Shown: positions 8,146-15,857 of the stretch, piece after piece
Layout of the letters: every line of letters begins with the position of its first letter
How positions within the stretch are numbered: position 1 is the stretch's first letter
NCBI GenBank assembly: GCA_005116965.1
Contig: SWDG01000027.1
Coordinates: 192,100-227,727 of the forward strand
DNA from: Nitrospira sp.
GTDB taxonomy: Bacteria > Nitrospirota > Nitrospiria > Nitrospirales > Nitrospiraceae
Direction of reading: 5' to 3'
DNA length: 35,628 bases
The notes under the pieces: generated by a model
The model's database searches: none
What the model was told of the DNA's origin: nothing
What the model saw: the letters and a program-made list of their open reading frames with translations, nothing else
Position numbers and translations under genes: made by a program

Positions 8146-9098
8146 CCGGCGGCGAACTCCTTATCGCTTCAGCAATTGACGGGGTCTGTGGTGATCCCCG
8201 TGGGCTACCGCATCCAGTCCGTATGATGGGCCGGTGCATTACATGGCTCGATCACCGGGTCCGAACGATCTGTCGAAGTCACACCAGCCTGCGCGTTGCA
8301 GGCATCTGTCTGGCCGGAGGGTTGCCGGTTATGACCTATTGTCTCGGCGCTGTCATCATTCAAGAGGCCGAGCACTTCGCGGGGTGGCTGGGGTCGGCCC
8401 TGTCAATTGGATTGGCCTCGACTACCCTCGCCACACGAGACCTATGGGATCATGTCCGTGCGGTGGATGATCCGCTCCAAGCTGGTGATCTTCTTGCTGC
8501 CCGTGGAGCTGTGGCGATGATCGTGGGGCGGGACACAGCGGAGCTCTCCGAATCCGAAGTGGCCCGTGCGACGGTGGAAACGGTCGCAGAAAGTGTGTCA
8601 GACGGTGTGATTGCGCCGTTGTTGTATCTGGCGATCGGAGGTGCCCCATTGGCCTTGGCGTACAAGGCCGTCAATACATTGGATTCCATGATCGGCCATC
8701 GTGATGAGCGCTATGCCTATCTTGGCTGGGCATCAGCTCGGCTTGATGATCTGGTGAACTGGATTCCTGCCCGGCTTTCGGTAGTGCTGCTTCTCCTGGG
8801 TGCAGGTCTCATTACTCAACAGCTGGAACGGATTCGCAACGGATGGCGAGTGTTTCAGCGAGATGGAAGTCTCCACCCCAGTCCCAATAGTGGCAGGCCT
8901 GAAGCAGCGATGGCTGGGATTTTGGGGATAAGGTTGGGAGGCACTAACTTCTATGATGGAATTGCGCAAGACCGTCCTGTTCTTGGTGCGGAGGGACGGA
9001 GCGCAGAGCCAAGAGACATGACGTTGGCGGCAATCATCATGGTGGCAGCTTCGGTGCTGGGGGTCATTCTGGCGGTGGGGATCAAATGGCTCGTCTGA
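8142..9098 (+). CDS. cbiB: Adenosylcobinamide-phosphate synthase (CbiB/CobD-type)
   Basis: This membrane enzyme attaches (R)-1-amino-2-propanol O-2-phosphate to adenosylcobyric acid. The 318-aa protein has several hydrophobic segments and the conserved blocks DPRGLPHPVRMMG near the N-terminus, VGRDTAELSESEVARATVE in the middle, AYKAVNTLDSMIGHRDERY and HPSPNSGRPEAAMAG near residue 245. Length is usual for the family. It overlaps cobS by four bases and the next gene by 13 bases. Its substrate adenosylcobyric acid can come from CobQ or from CbiZ, both encoded downstream. Confidence 0.96.
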   Translation: MTGGELLIASAIDGVCGDPRGLPHPVRMMGRCITWLDHRVRTICRSHTSLRVAGICLAGGLPVMTYCLGAVIIQEAEHFAGWLGSALSIGLASTTLATRDLWDHVRAVDDPLQAGDLLAARGAVAMIVGRDTAELSESEVARATVETVAESVSDGVIAPLLYLAIGGAPLALAYKAVNTLDSMIGHRDERYAYLGWASARLDDLVNWIPARLSVVLLLLGAGLITQQLERIRNGWRVFQRDGSLHPSPNSGRPEAAMAGILGIRLGGTNFYDGIAQDRPVLGAEGRSAEPRDMTLAAIIMVAASVLGVILAVGIKWLV

Positions 9099-10201
9099 GG
9101 GCACGCGTGCATGGTGGGGATATCTACAGTGCCGCTCGAGAATTGGAACGTGATCCCACCGAGATTCTTGATTTCAGCGCCAGCATCAACCCACTAGGGC
9201 CCTCTCCACAAGTCTGGAAAACCATCACCGCGTCCAGACATCTGTTGAACCATTATCCAGATCCCAACTGTTGGGATCTGCGACAAGCATTGGCCACATT
9301 CTGGTGTATTGATCCGGAACAGATCGTAGTTGGTAACGGTTCCACAGAGTTGATTGAGGCGCTCCCTCGTGCACTGGGGATTCATCGGCTCCTTGTCGTT
9401 CAGCCCACCTTTTCCGAATATGCTGCAGCAATGGTGCGAGCCGGAGGACAGGCAACGGCGCTCTTTGCTGACCGAAGCGACCAGTATGCCATCCCAATCG
9501 ACCGTCTGTGCCATGTACTGGAAGCAGGCCGGCATAATGGTCGTTCTATCGATGGCGTCGTGCTCTGTCATCCCAACAGTCCAACGGGACAAGCCTCCTC
9601 AGCCGACGATGTTGCACGATTAGCAAAGGCTACCCGCCGGCGAGGGCTCTGGCTGGTGATCGACGAAGCATTTGCCGACTATTGTCCAGAGCGATCTGTC
9701 CTACCGCATGCAGCGTCCTGGCCTCATGTGGTTATCTTGCGCAGCATGACCAAATTCTATGCCCTGCCGGGACTGCGAGTAGGATATGCAGTGGCAACCC
9801 GTATCACCGCGCGACGACTACAACGGCAGCTACCGCCGTGGTCAGTGAGCGCAATGGGGCAAGTGGCTGCGCTCGCTGCGGTGAACGATGCGGCACATGC
9901 GCGCAAGAGTTTACGATTCATGGCGCACGAGCGTAAACGGTTGCGAGCATTGCTGGTGGCCTTACCCGGCTGCGTCGTGATGCCAACACACGCAAATTAC
10001 TTCCTTGTCGAATTGCCTCGCGGCTGGCATGCGCATGACATTACTGAAAAGTTGCGAAGGAGGTGCCTGTTGATTCGTGACTGTTCGTCTGTGCCTGGCA
10101 CAAACTTACGTTCCATACGACTCGCAGTGCGAACTGTACAGGACAATGACAAACTGATTCAGGCGTTATCACAACTACTACAGCAGCGCGTGTCGTCATG
10201 A
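9086..10201 (+). CDS. cobD: Threonine-phosphate decarboxylase (CobD/CobC-like, PLP aminotransferase fold)
   Basis: The 371-aa protein is a class I/II aminotransferase-fold enzyme. Lys223 in RSMTKFYALPGLRVGYA is the expected PLP Schiff-base lysine, and DFSASINPLGPSP near the N-terminus and VVLCHPNSPTGQ are typical of L-threonine-O-3-phosphate decarboxylases and the related histidinol-phosphate aminotransferases. The cob operon context and the N-terminal HGGDIYSAARE block favour the decarboxylase, which makes aminopropanol phosphate for CbiB just upstream. It starts inside the end of cbiB and its TGA overlaps the ATG of cbiZ. Naming differs between pathways (cobD in Salmonella, cobC in others). 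Confidence 0.92.
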   Translation: MARLRARVHGGDIYSAARELERDPTEILDFSASINPLGPSPQVWKTITASRHLLNHYPDPNCWDLRQALATFWCIDPEQIVVGNGSTELIEALPRALGIHRLLVVQPTFSEYAAAMVRAGGQATALFADRSDQYAIPIDRLCHVLEAGRHNGRSIDGVVLCHPNSPTGQASSADDVARLAKATRRRGLWLVIDEAFADYCPERSVLPHAASWPHVVILRSMTKFYALPGLRVGYAVATRITARRLQRQLPPWSVSAMGQVAALAAVNDAAHARKSLRFMAHERKRLRALLVALPGCVVMPTHANYFLVELPRGWHAHDITEKLRRRCLLIRDCSSVPGTNLRSIRLAVRTVQDNDKLIQALSQLLQQRVSS

Positions 10202-10917
10202 AGGATACATCTACACAAGTCCACACCAGCTACCGAGTGATGGGGCAGACATTGGTCATTGATCTTGGAGGTCGGAGACGTGTGCTTTCGTCTGCGCCAC
10301 AAGGGGGAGGCTTCACACTGGCTTCCTATCTCCTCAATCACCAGGTCGAGGCAAATCCCTCAGTGACCGGAGATCAGTCAAAAACCTTCACTGATCCTGC
10401 TCACTTTTTGCGAAAGGTGGCCTCCCGACTTGGCATCCGCGCACGCACCGTTGGACTCATGACGGCTGTACCGATGACACAGTTGGTGACGGCACGAGTT
10501 ACGTCGGGCGGGCTCTGGGTGGAATGTTTTGCGACGGTCGGTGTGACGAATGCCGTCCGGGCTGGAGAATGGCCACCGCAACGTTCTCATCCGGGCAAGC
10601 CCGGCACGATCAATCTCATTCTCATCACAAACGGGAGTCTCTCTCATGCCGCGATGGTTGGTGTCGTGCAAGTTGCCACCGAGGCCAAGACCGGTGTCTT
10701 GCGCGATCATGCGGTGCCGAGTAGTCATGGCGGCATGGCCGCTACCGGAACCGGTACGGATGCAGTTGTGATTGTATGTCAGCTGCGAGGACAGGGCCCA
10801 TCACACATCTACAGCGGAACTCATACAGTGATCGGAGCGCTTGTTGGGCGCGCAGTGGCCAACTGTATGACTCGAGGTTTAGCGAAAGCGAGGGCTTGGC
10901 GGGAGTCTCACCTGTGA
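10198..10917 (+). CDS. cbiZ: Adenosylcobinamide amidohydrolase
   Basis: CbiZ removes the aminopropanol side chain from adenosylcobinamide to give adenosylcobyric acid, which CbiB can use again. The 239-aa product has the family blocks RVLSSAPQGGG, GLMTAVPMTQ, FATVGVTNAVRAGE, PGTINLILITNGSLSHAAMV, ATEAKTGVLRDH, ATGTGTDAVVIVC and YSGTHTVIGALVGRAV in the usual order. ATG 10198 overlaps the cobD stop by four bases and the TGA overlaps the GTG start of cobQ. Having cbiZ beside cobU means two routes to use imported cobinamide, which fits a BtuB-type receptor at the operon head. Confidence 0.93.
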   Translation: MKDTSTQVHTSYRVMGQTLVIDLGGRRRVLSSAPQGGGFTLASYLLNHQVEANPSVTGDQSKTFTDPAHFLRKVASRLGIRARTVGLMTAVPMTQLVTARVTSGGLWVECFATVGVTNAVRAGEWPPQRSHPGKPGTINLILITNGSLSHAAMVGVVQVATEAKTGVLRDHAVPSSHGGMAATGTGTDAVVIVCQLRGQGPSHIYSGTHTVIGALVGRAVANCMTRGLAKARAWRESHL

Positions 10918-12443
10918 CGGCACGGGCACTGGCTGTACTCGGAACGGCATCGGACGTGGGGAAAAGTTTGGTCACGGTCGGGATCTGCCGATTGCTTCAC
11001 CGCACAGGTGTTCGCGTGGCCCCATTCAAGGCTCAAAACATGTCCTTGAATTCATTCGTCACGCCGGATGGGCTTGAGATCGGACGGGCGCAAGCACTGC
11101 AAGCCGAGGCCTGCGGACTTTCTCCACATGTTGATATGAATCCCATCCTCCTCAAGCCGGAATCCGATCGATGTTCTCAGGTCGTGGTTCTCGGTAGGGT
11201 GCTCGCCAAGCAAGAGGCTTCGGCATACTATGATGAGCGACCACGGCTCTGGTCGGTCGTGACAGACAGCTATGCACGGCTGTCGAGGCAGTATGACGTG
11301 ATGGTGATTGAGGGGGCGGGAAGTGCTGCCGAAGTCAATCTCCGAAAACGGGATTTGGTGAATTGGCCCGTCGTGGAATTCGCCGATGCTCAGGTTCTGC
11401 TGGTTGCTGATATCGAGCGAGGCGGGGTGTTTGCTCAAGTCGTCGGTACGTTGGATTTGTTGGAGCCGGTCGAACGTGCCAGGGTCTGCGGTATCATCAT
11501 TAATAAGTTTAGAGGCGATGCCACACTGTTTGCCGATGGGGTGGACTTCCTGGAGTCTCGGACTGGGATTCCCGTGTTGGGAGTTGTGCCCTTTCTTCGC
11601 GATCTGATGCTGGACCAAGAAGACAGTCTAGATCTGGCCAGGCACCAACAGACGAGTTTTACATCTGATCGCATCAATATTGCCGTCATTCTATTGCCTC
11701 ACATGAGCAACTTTACCGATTTCAACGCATTGGCGGCTGAAAAAGACGTGGCTTTGAGGTACGTCAGCACACCAAGCGCCCTTGTAGAGGCTGATAGTGT
11801 GATCATTCCCGGAAGTAAAAACACCTTGGCCGATTTATCCTACCTGAGAGAAAGGGGGTTTGCGGCTTTGCTCGACAATCATCTACAGGGTCGGCGGGAA
11901 CTGATCGGTATCTGTGGAGGCTATCAGATGCTCGGACGACGGATTACTGATCCTGATTGCGTTGAAGAGGGCGGAACCGGTTGCGGCTTGGGCTACTTGA
12001 ATACGGAGACCGTGCTCACGAAAAAGAAATATACCGCACAGGTAGAGGCCTACCCCACGGACTTTTTTCCAACCGGTCAAGGCTTGGTCCGAGGGTATCA
12101 GATTCATATGGGTGTCACGCGACGCGTGAACGAACGTCCATGTTTCAGACTTCGCCGTCATTCGGTCCTGAGTGAGGACGGTCCCCAGTCGTTCGCTGCG
12201 GACACAGAAGAGGTTGATGGAGCAATTCGGCACGACGGTCTTGTATGGGGAACGTACATCCATGGAGTGTTTGATGAGCCTGGTTTTCGTCGTGCCTGGC
12301 TCAATCGCGCCCGTGAGAGGAAAGGACTTCTACCTCTCGATAACCATACCTCGAAGTCGGTTACTGCTTGTTTGCAGGGTGAGATCGATCGGTGGGCTGA
12401 TCATTTATCCCGCAACGTCGATCTGTCTTGTCTTCTCCGATGA
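10914..12443 (+). CDS. cobQ: Cobyric acid synthase (CobQ/CbiP)
   Basis: CobQ amidates side chains b, d, e and g of adenosylcobyrinate diamide, using ATP and glutamine. The start is GTG 10914, which overlaps the cbiZ stop as GTGA and puts the P-loop LGTASDVGKS at residues 9-18; the frame is open to an ATG at 10776 but that region is cbiZ in another frame. The 509-aa protein has PFKAQNMSLNS, the GATase nucleophile Cys334 in GICGGYQMLG, GYQIHMGVT and GTYIHGVFDEPGFRRAWLN. Length and motifs are normal. It closes the operon; no obvious hairpin terminator with a T-run follows. Confidence 0.96.
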   Translation: MTARALAVLGTASDVGKSLVTVGICRLLHRTGVRVAPFKAQNMSLNSFVTPDGLEIGRAQALQAEACGLSPHVDMNPILLKPESDRCSQVVVLGRVLAKQEASAYYDERPRLWSVVTDSYARLSRQYDVMVIEGAGSAAEVNLRKRDLVNWPVVEFADAQVLLVADIERGGVFAQVVGTLDLLEPVERARVCGIIINKFRGDATLFADGVDFLESRTGIPVLGVVPFLRDLMLDQEDSLDLARHQQTSFTSDRINIAVILLPHMSNFTDFNALAAEKDVALRYVSTPSALVEADSVIIPGSKNTLADLSYLRERGFAALLDNHLQGRRELIGICGGYQMLGRRITDPDCVEEGGTGCGLGYLNTETVLTKKKYTAQVEAYPTDFFPTGQGLVRGYQIHMGVTRRVNERPCFRLRRHSVLSEDGPQSFAADTEEVDGAIRHDGLVWGTYIHGVFDEPGFRRAWLNRARERKGLLPLDNHTSKSVTACLQGEIDRWADHLSRNVDLSCLLR

Positions 12444-12941
12444 CATAGCCTTTCCAGCATTCGTCATCTTCATACTCAATACAGACTCGGGCCTTCGCAT
12501 CAACGTCCACCATACCTAACGAGGCTGTTGATATTCAGCGTTTTCTTGCCAACCAGCAACAAGTCGTTACACTCCATGAGAGCAGCATCAATCAGTCTTG
12601 AAGGGTAGGAAACGGCGCCTTTTGAGAAGGCTGTTTCTGTGCCGTAATCTTAGGAAGCGTGTCCTCTATCGTGAGATGAGAAGAAGCTGAAGGTTGTGGA
12701 CCGGTTCATTGGGGCACTCAAGCCAGAAACACATGTTTTCCCAAGACTGACAGCTAAGTTACTTTGTCAAAGCCGGATTATCGAATCACAAACACTGGGC
12801 CGGACGACTTTTAAGATGAAGGTGCCTCGCACATGCTCACTGATTATCGCCATCCCTAGGATGGCGATGCACGAGATTGGTGGCGATGACGATGCGTTGA
12901 GAACAGCATAAATCTTTCTTGAAAGAGAGAGGAAATGGTTT
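12444..12941 (+). other. Intergenic region without a supported gene
   Basis: About 500 bases separate cobQ from the chemosensory cluster. Short frames here (for example 12696-12911) have no recognisable protein and no good ribosome binding site. The region probably holds the cobQ 3' end and the promoter and leader of the che cluster. The only clear structure is the perfect hairpin at 12846-12868. I could not find a convincing sigma-70 or sigma-54 promoter. Confidence 0.6.
12846..12868. promoter_or_regulatory. Perfect 10-bp inverted repeat in the leader of the che cluster
   Basis: ATCGCCATCC (12846-12855) and GGATGGCGAT (12859-12868) are exact reverse complements around a three-base loop. No T-run follows, so it is not a standard terminator. 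It lies 74 bases before the CheY start codon and could be an operator, an RNA hairpin in the leader, or a weak transcription barrier for readthrough from cobQ. Confidence 0.5.
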
Positions 12942-13304
12942 ATGAGCAAAATCATGGTTGTCGATGACTCGTACGCGGAACTGCAACTGATCGAGTCGTA
13001 TCTGAAGGCTGCTCAGCACACCGTTGTCTCGTTCTCCAATGCCGATGGTTTAGAAGACAAGGTCGTCTCGGAAAAGCCAGACCTCATCGTCTTGGACGTG
13101 GTGATGCCAGGCCGAAATGGATTTCAGGCGTGCAGGGATCTAAAAACCGATGCTCGTTTCAAAAACATTCCGATCGTGCTCTGCACCTCCAAGGGGCAGG
13201 AAAGCGACAAGTTCTGGGGGCAGCAACAGGGGGCGAATGGACACGTGGTGAAACCCTTCAAATCAGAGGAGCTCTTGCATGCTGTGAAGCACGCACTGAG
13301 CTGA
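12942..13304 (+). CDS. CheY-like single-domain response regulator (PilG/PilH type)
   Basis: The 120-aa protein is a lone receiver domain with acidic pair Asp8-Asp9, phospho-acceptor Asp52 (VLDVVMPG), Thr82 and Lys104 (HVVKPF). The stretch TSKGQESDKFWGQQQGA is characteristic of the PilG/PilH receivers of Pil-Chp chemosensory systems, which act on type IV pili rather than flagella. The next genes (CheW, double-HAMP MCP, CheA with several Hpt domains) support that link. A GAGAGAGGA ribosome binding site precedes ATG 12942. The output partner, such as a pilus motor, is not in the window. Confidence 0.9.
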   Translation: MSKIMVVDDSYAELQLIESYLKAAQHTVVSFSNADGLEDKVVSEKPDLIVLDVVMPGRNGFQACRDLKTDARFKNIPIVLCTSKGQESDKFWGQQQGANGHVVKPFKSEELLHAVKHALS

Positions 13305-13335
13305 GAGAGCCGATACTGCGCGGGGTCTCGAAACG

Positions 13336-13866
13336 ATGATTCCCATAGGTGAGTTTCCGAAACTGCATTCAGACTCAGTCCCGGAAGAGGCGAAATCCAC
13401 CGAGTCTTTGAAGGTGTGTCTTGTCGCATTGGGAGACGAAACCTTCGCAATCGATTTACGCCAGGTTCGCGAGATCTTCGAACCCGAGTGGATCACGCCT
13501 GTACCTGGAATGCCTGCTGCGCTGGTCGGTATCACCAATCTACGCGGAACCATCATTCCCCTTGCAGATGTAAGAGCGACATTAGGCGTGTCCAGCTCCG
13601 TGATGCCGAAATATGCGGTGGTGATTCGTCATGGCACGCAACAGATCGGCATCCTGGTCCAAGAGGTTCCTGAAATTCGCACCATCCAATTGGATGATCT
13701 GGTCGCTCCCTCGACTCGTATTGCAGCCGAAAGACGTCCCATGATTTCTGCGTTCTTCAAAACCGAGAACAAACTGAGCGCGATATTAGAACTGTCTCGA
13801 CTATTGGCCTCCATAGAGGAAACAGCCGATGAGCAGAGACCATACCAGCAGAGTGTGAAACGATGA
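13336..13866 (+). CDS. CheW-like coupling protein (PilI-like)
   Basis: This 176-aa protein has one CheW domain (about residues 25-165): KVCLVALGDETFAIDLRQVREI, then PVPGMPAALVGITNLRGTIIPLADVR, the signature turn of CheW proteins. It would dock the chemoreceptor to the CheA kinase. It sits between the CheY-like gene and the MCP, the same order as pilH-pilI-pilJ. Spacing to its neighbours is short (31 and 48 nt), consistent with one transcript. Start ATG 13336 is the first in frame. Confidence 0.9.
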   Translation: MIPIGEFPKLHSDSVPEEAKSTESLKVCLVALGDETFAIDLRQVREIFEPEWITPVPGMPAALVGITNLRGTIIPLADVRATLGVSSSVMPKYAVVIRHGTQQIGILVQEVPEIRTIQLDDLVAPSTRIAAERRPMISAFFKTENKLSAILELSRLLASIEETADEQRPYQQSVKR

Positions 13867-13914
13867 TGCAAACACCGGTCTACTCTATCGTGAGTGGTGA
13901 GCAGGAGGAGCGTC

Positions 13915-15240
13915 ATGGCAAAGCTTAGGAAAGCATGGAAATGGTCGCCTCATGCATGGTTTAAAAACCTAAAGGCCCTGCACAAGATCTTTATAGGGTT
14001 CTCCATCATCATTGTCGGCATGATGGCCATTGGTTTGATCGGTCTGATGGGCCTCCGCCAGCTGCAAGGCCAGCTGAGTTCCATTTATGACGAATCAACA
14101 GTGGGGGTTTCGCATGTCGCGGTGAGCAGTACCAACCTCAGTCTCTATCACAATGCGTTGTTGAGCGTTGTGGACCAAAGACAAAAAGGTGATTTCGACG
14201 AGGCCATCATTCCTCTCGCTGAATTGAAGAAGCGCACCCTGGCGCCGCTTGAGACGTATCGGCCTTCCGCCACACACGAGACAGTGGATGGCCGTCGAGA
14301 CGGGCAAGAGTTGGACGTCCTCATTTTTACATTGAAAGAATACTTCGCATCGGCTGAAAGCGCACTGGGAGCATTGAATGATAGCTTTGACTCCTCGCTC
14401 ACGGATGAACAAAAACAGTCGATGAGGGAACTGGGGGCTATGGTGTTGTCCACTGAGGTGGCGTTGTGGCACGGGAGATCGGCCTGGCGCTTCCAAGGGG
14501 TGGCGCAGCTCATTCGGGACTTGGCAAGCGAATTAAATGATAACGGGCAGAGCATGGCTATTCACCTTACTAAGGTCATGCTCGGCGCAGCAGCCGTGGC
14601 ACTCTTTTTGGCCATTACGATTGGATATTTTCTCGCACGCAGCATTGTGAGAGACATCATTCATGTGGCCGATGTTGCGACACAAGCTGCCGCGGGAAAT
14701 TTGCTGGCCCGCGCCAGACTGGAAAGCGACGATGAAGTCGGACATATGGCCAAGGCGTTCAATATCATGTTGGATCGAATCACAGCTCTGGTCTCGACGG
14801 AAGAAGAGCGTGACAGGATGCAAAAACAACTAGTGCAGTTTCTTGTGTTGGTATCCGATGTCGGAAAAGGAGATTTGACCAAACGCGGGGAAGTCACGGC
14901 CGATATGTTTGGAAATCTGGCAGACGGATTCAATCTCATGATTCAGCGCTTTTCACAGTTGATGAAACACGTTCGCCAGGCAGCCGAACGTGTCAATAGC
15001 TCGGCGAGTAAGTTGCGGGACAATGCGGGCCAGATGGCTGGAACCGCCAGGCACCAAGCCGACGAATCGATCAAAGCACTCAGCGCGGTGGAACAGCTGG
15101 CGTCCTCAATGCGCCAAGTGACGGAGACCGCAGGAGCCTCGTCCGACGCAGCTCGCCAAGTCCTCAAGGCCACTGAGGATGGTCGGCTCGCGGTGCAAGA
15201 AACTGTCCATGACATGCAGCGCATTCAATTGGCCGTTTAA
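13915..15240 (+). CDS. Methyl-accepting chemotaxis protein (PilJ-like), N-terminal part up to an in-frame stop
   Basis: Translation from ATG 13915 (AGGAGG six bases upstream) gives 441 aa before TAA at 15238-15240. It has TM1 (about residues 25-47), a periplasmic helical sensor resembling a four-helix bundle, TM2 (about 222-243), a HAMP domain, a second HAMP-like segment (LVSDVGKGDLTKRGEV), and the first helix of the cytoplasmic signalling domain. The stop is in the middle of that helix. The same frame reopens at once and encodes the rest (15244-15804). CAA to TAA would be a single-base change, and a glutamine there would fit the helix. So this is either a nonsense mutation or a sequence error. 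If the stop is real, the product lacks the kinase-control tip and cannot signal normally. Confidence 0.85.
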   Translation: MAKLRKAWKWSPHAWFKNLKALHKIFIGFSIIIVGMMAIGLIGLMGLRQLQGQLSSIYDESTVGVSHVAVSSTNLSLYHNALLSVVDQRQKGDFDEAIIPLAELKKRTLAPLETYRPSATHETVDGRRDGQELDVLIFTLKEYFASAESALGALNDSFDSSLTDEQKQSMRELGAMVLSTEVALWHGRSAWRFQGVAQLIRDLASELNDNGQSMAIHLTKVMLGAAAVALFLAITIGYFLARSIVRDIIHVADVATQAAAGNLLARARLESDDEVGHMAKAFNIMLDRITALVSTEEERDRMQKQLVQFLVLVSDVGKGDLTKRGEVTADMFGNLADGFNLMIQRFSQLMKHVRQAAERVNSSASKLRDNAGQMAGTARHQADESIKALSAVEQLASSMRQVTETAGASSDAARQVLKATEDGRLAVQETVHDMQRIQLAV

Positions 15241-15243
15241 CGG

Positions 15244-15804
15244 ATGTCAAAGCAGATCAAAGCGCTCGGCGATCGTTCATTGGAAATTTCTCAAATCGTC
15301 TCGACAATCAGAGATATTGCCAATCAGACCAATTTGCTAGCCCTCAACGCTGCGATCGAGGCCGCCGGTGCCGGTGAGGCTGGAGCGCGCTTCGGGGTTG
15401 TCGCCGATCAAGTGCGGAAGCTCGCGGAAAGCTCGACACAGGCGACACGTGAGATCGCGGACCTGGTGAAAGTCATCCAGGGCGAAACGCAACACGCGGT
15501 CGTTGCCATGGAACATGAAACTCAGGCAGTCGAGGCCGGATCGGCCTCAGCCTTGCGTACAGGCGATGTGTTTAAGGACATTTCGACGATTGCGCAACGG
15601 TCGGCGGAACTTGCGCAAAGCATTGCGGCGGCAGCGGCAGACCAAACGGTCTCGACCGATCAAGTCGGTCGGTCGATCAAGGACTTTACCGGAGGTGCTG
15701 TGGCCACGCAAAAGGCCACCGATTCGGCTCGTGCGACGGTCGAAGATATGGTGACGCTGGCTGAAGGTCTGACGACGTCAGTGTCGCAGTTTAAACTGGC
15801 CTGA
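15244..15804 (+). CDS. MCP signalling domain, C-terminal part separated by an in-frame stop
   Basis: This 186-aa segment is in the same frame as the gene before it and begins two codons after that stop. It contains the MCP hairpin tip, [20 protein letters not shown], where receptors touch CheA and CheW, then the returning helix to FKLA at the end. No ribosome binding site is seen before its first ATG, so it is most likely the tail of the same receptor rather than a separate gene. Without the stop, the receptor would be 629 aa, normal for a PilJ-like protein. Confidence 0.85.
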   Translation: MSKQIKALGDRSLEISQIVSTIRDIANQTNLLALNAAIEAAGAGEAGARFGVVADQVRKLAESSTQATREIADLVKVIQGETQHAVVAMEHETQAVEAGSASALRTGDVFKDISTIAQRSAELAQSIAAAAADQTVSTDQVGRSIKDFTGGAVATQKATDSARATVEDMVTLAEGLTTSVSQFKLA

Positions 15805-15857
15805 GCATCTCCCTCATCCGCTGAATGAGGAAAGCCTTCTGGTGTAGCGAGGGACCG

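Noticed and set aside
12500-12900. Sigma-54 promoter upstream of the che cluster
   Set aside because: No GG-N10-GC pair with correct flanks was found; near matches at 12713 and 12821 fail on spacing.
12696-12911. 71-aa frame in the cobQ-cheY gap
   Set aside because: No recognisable motifs, no Shine-Dalgarno, and it contains the perfect hairpin.
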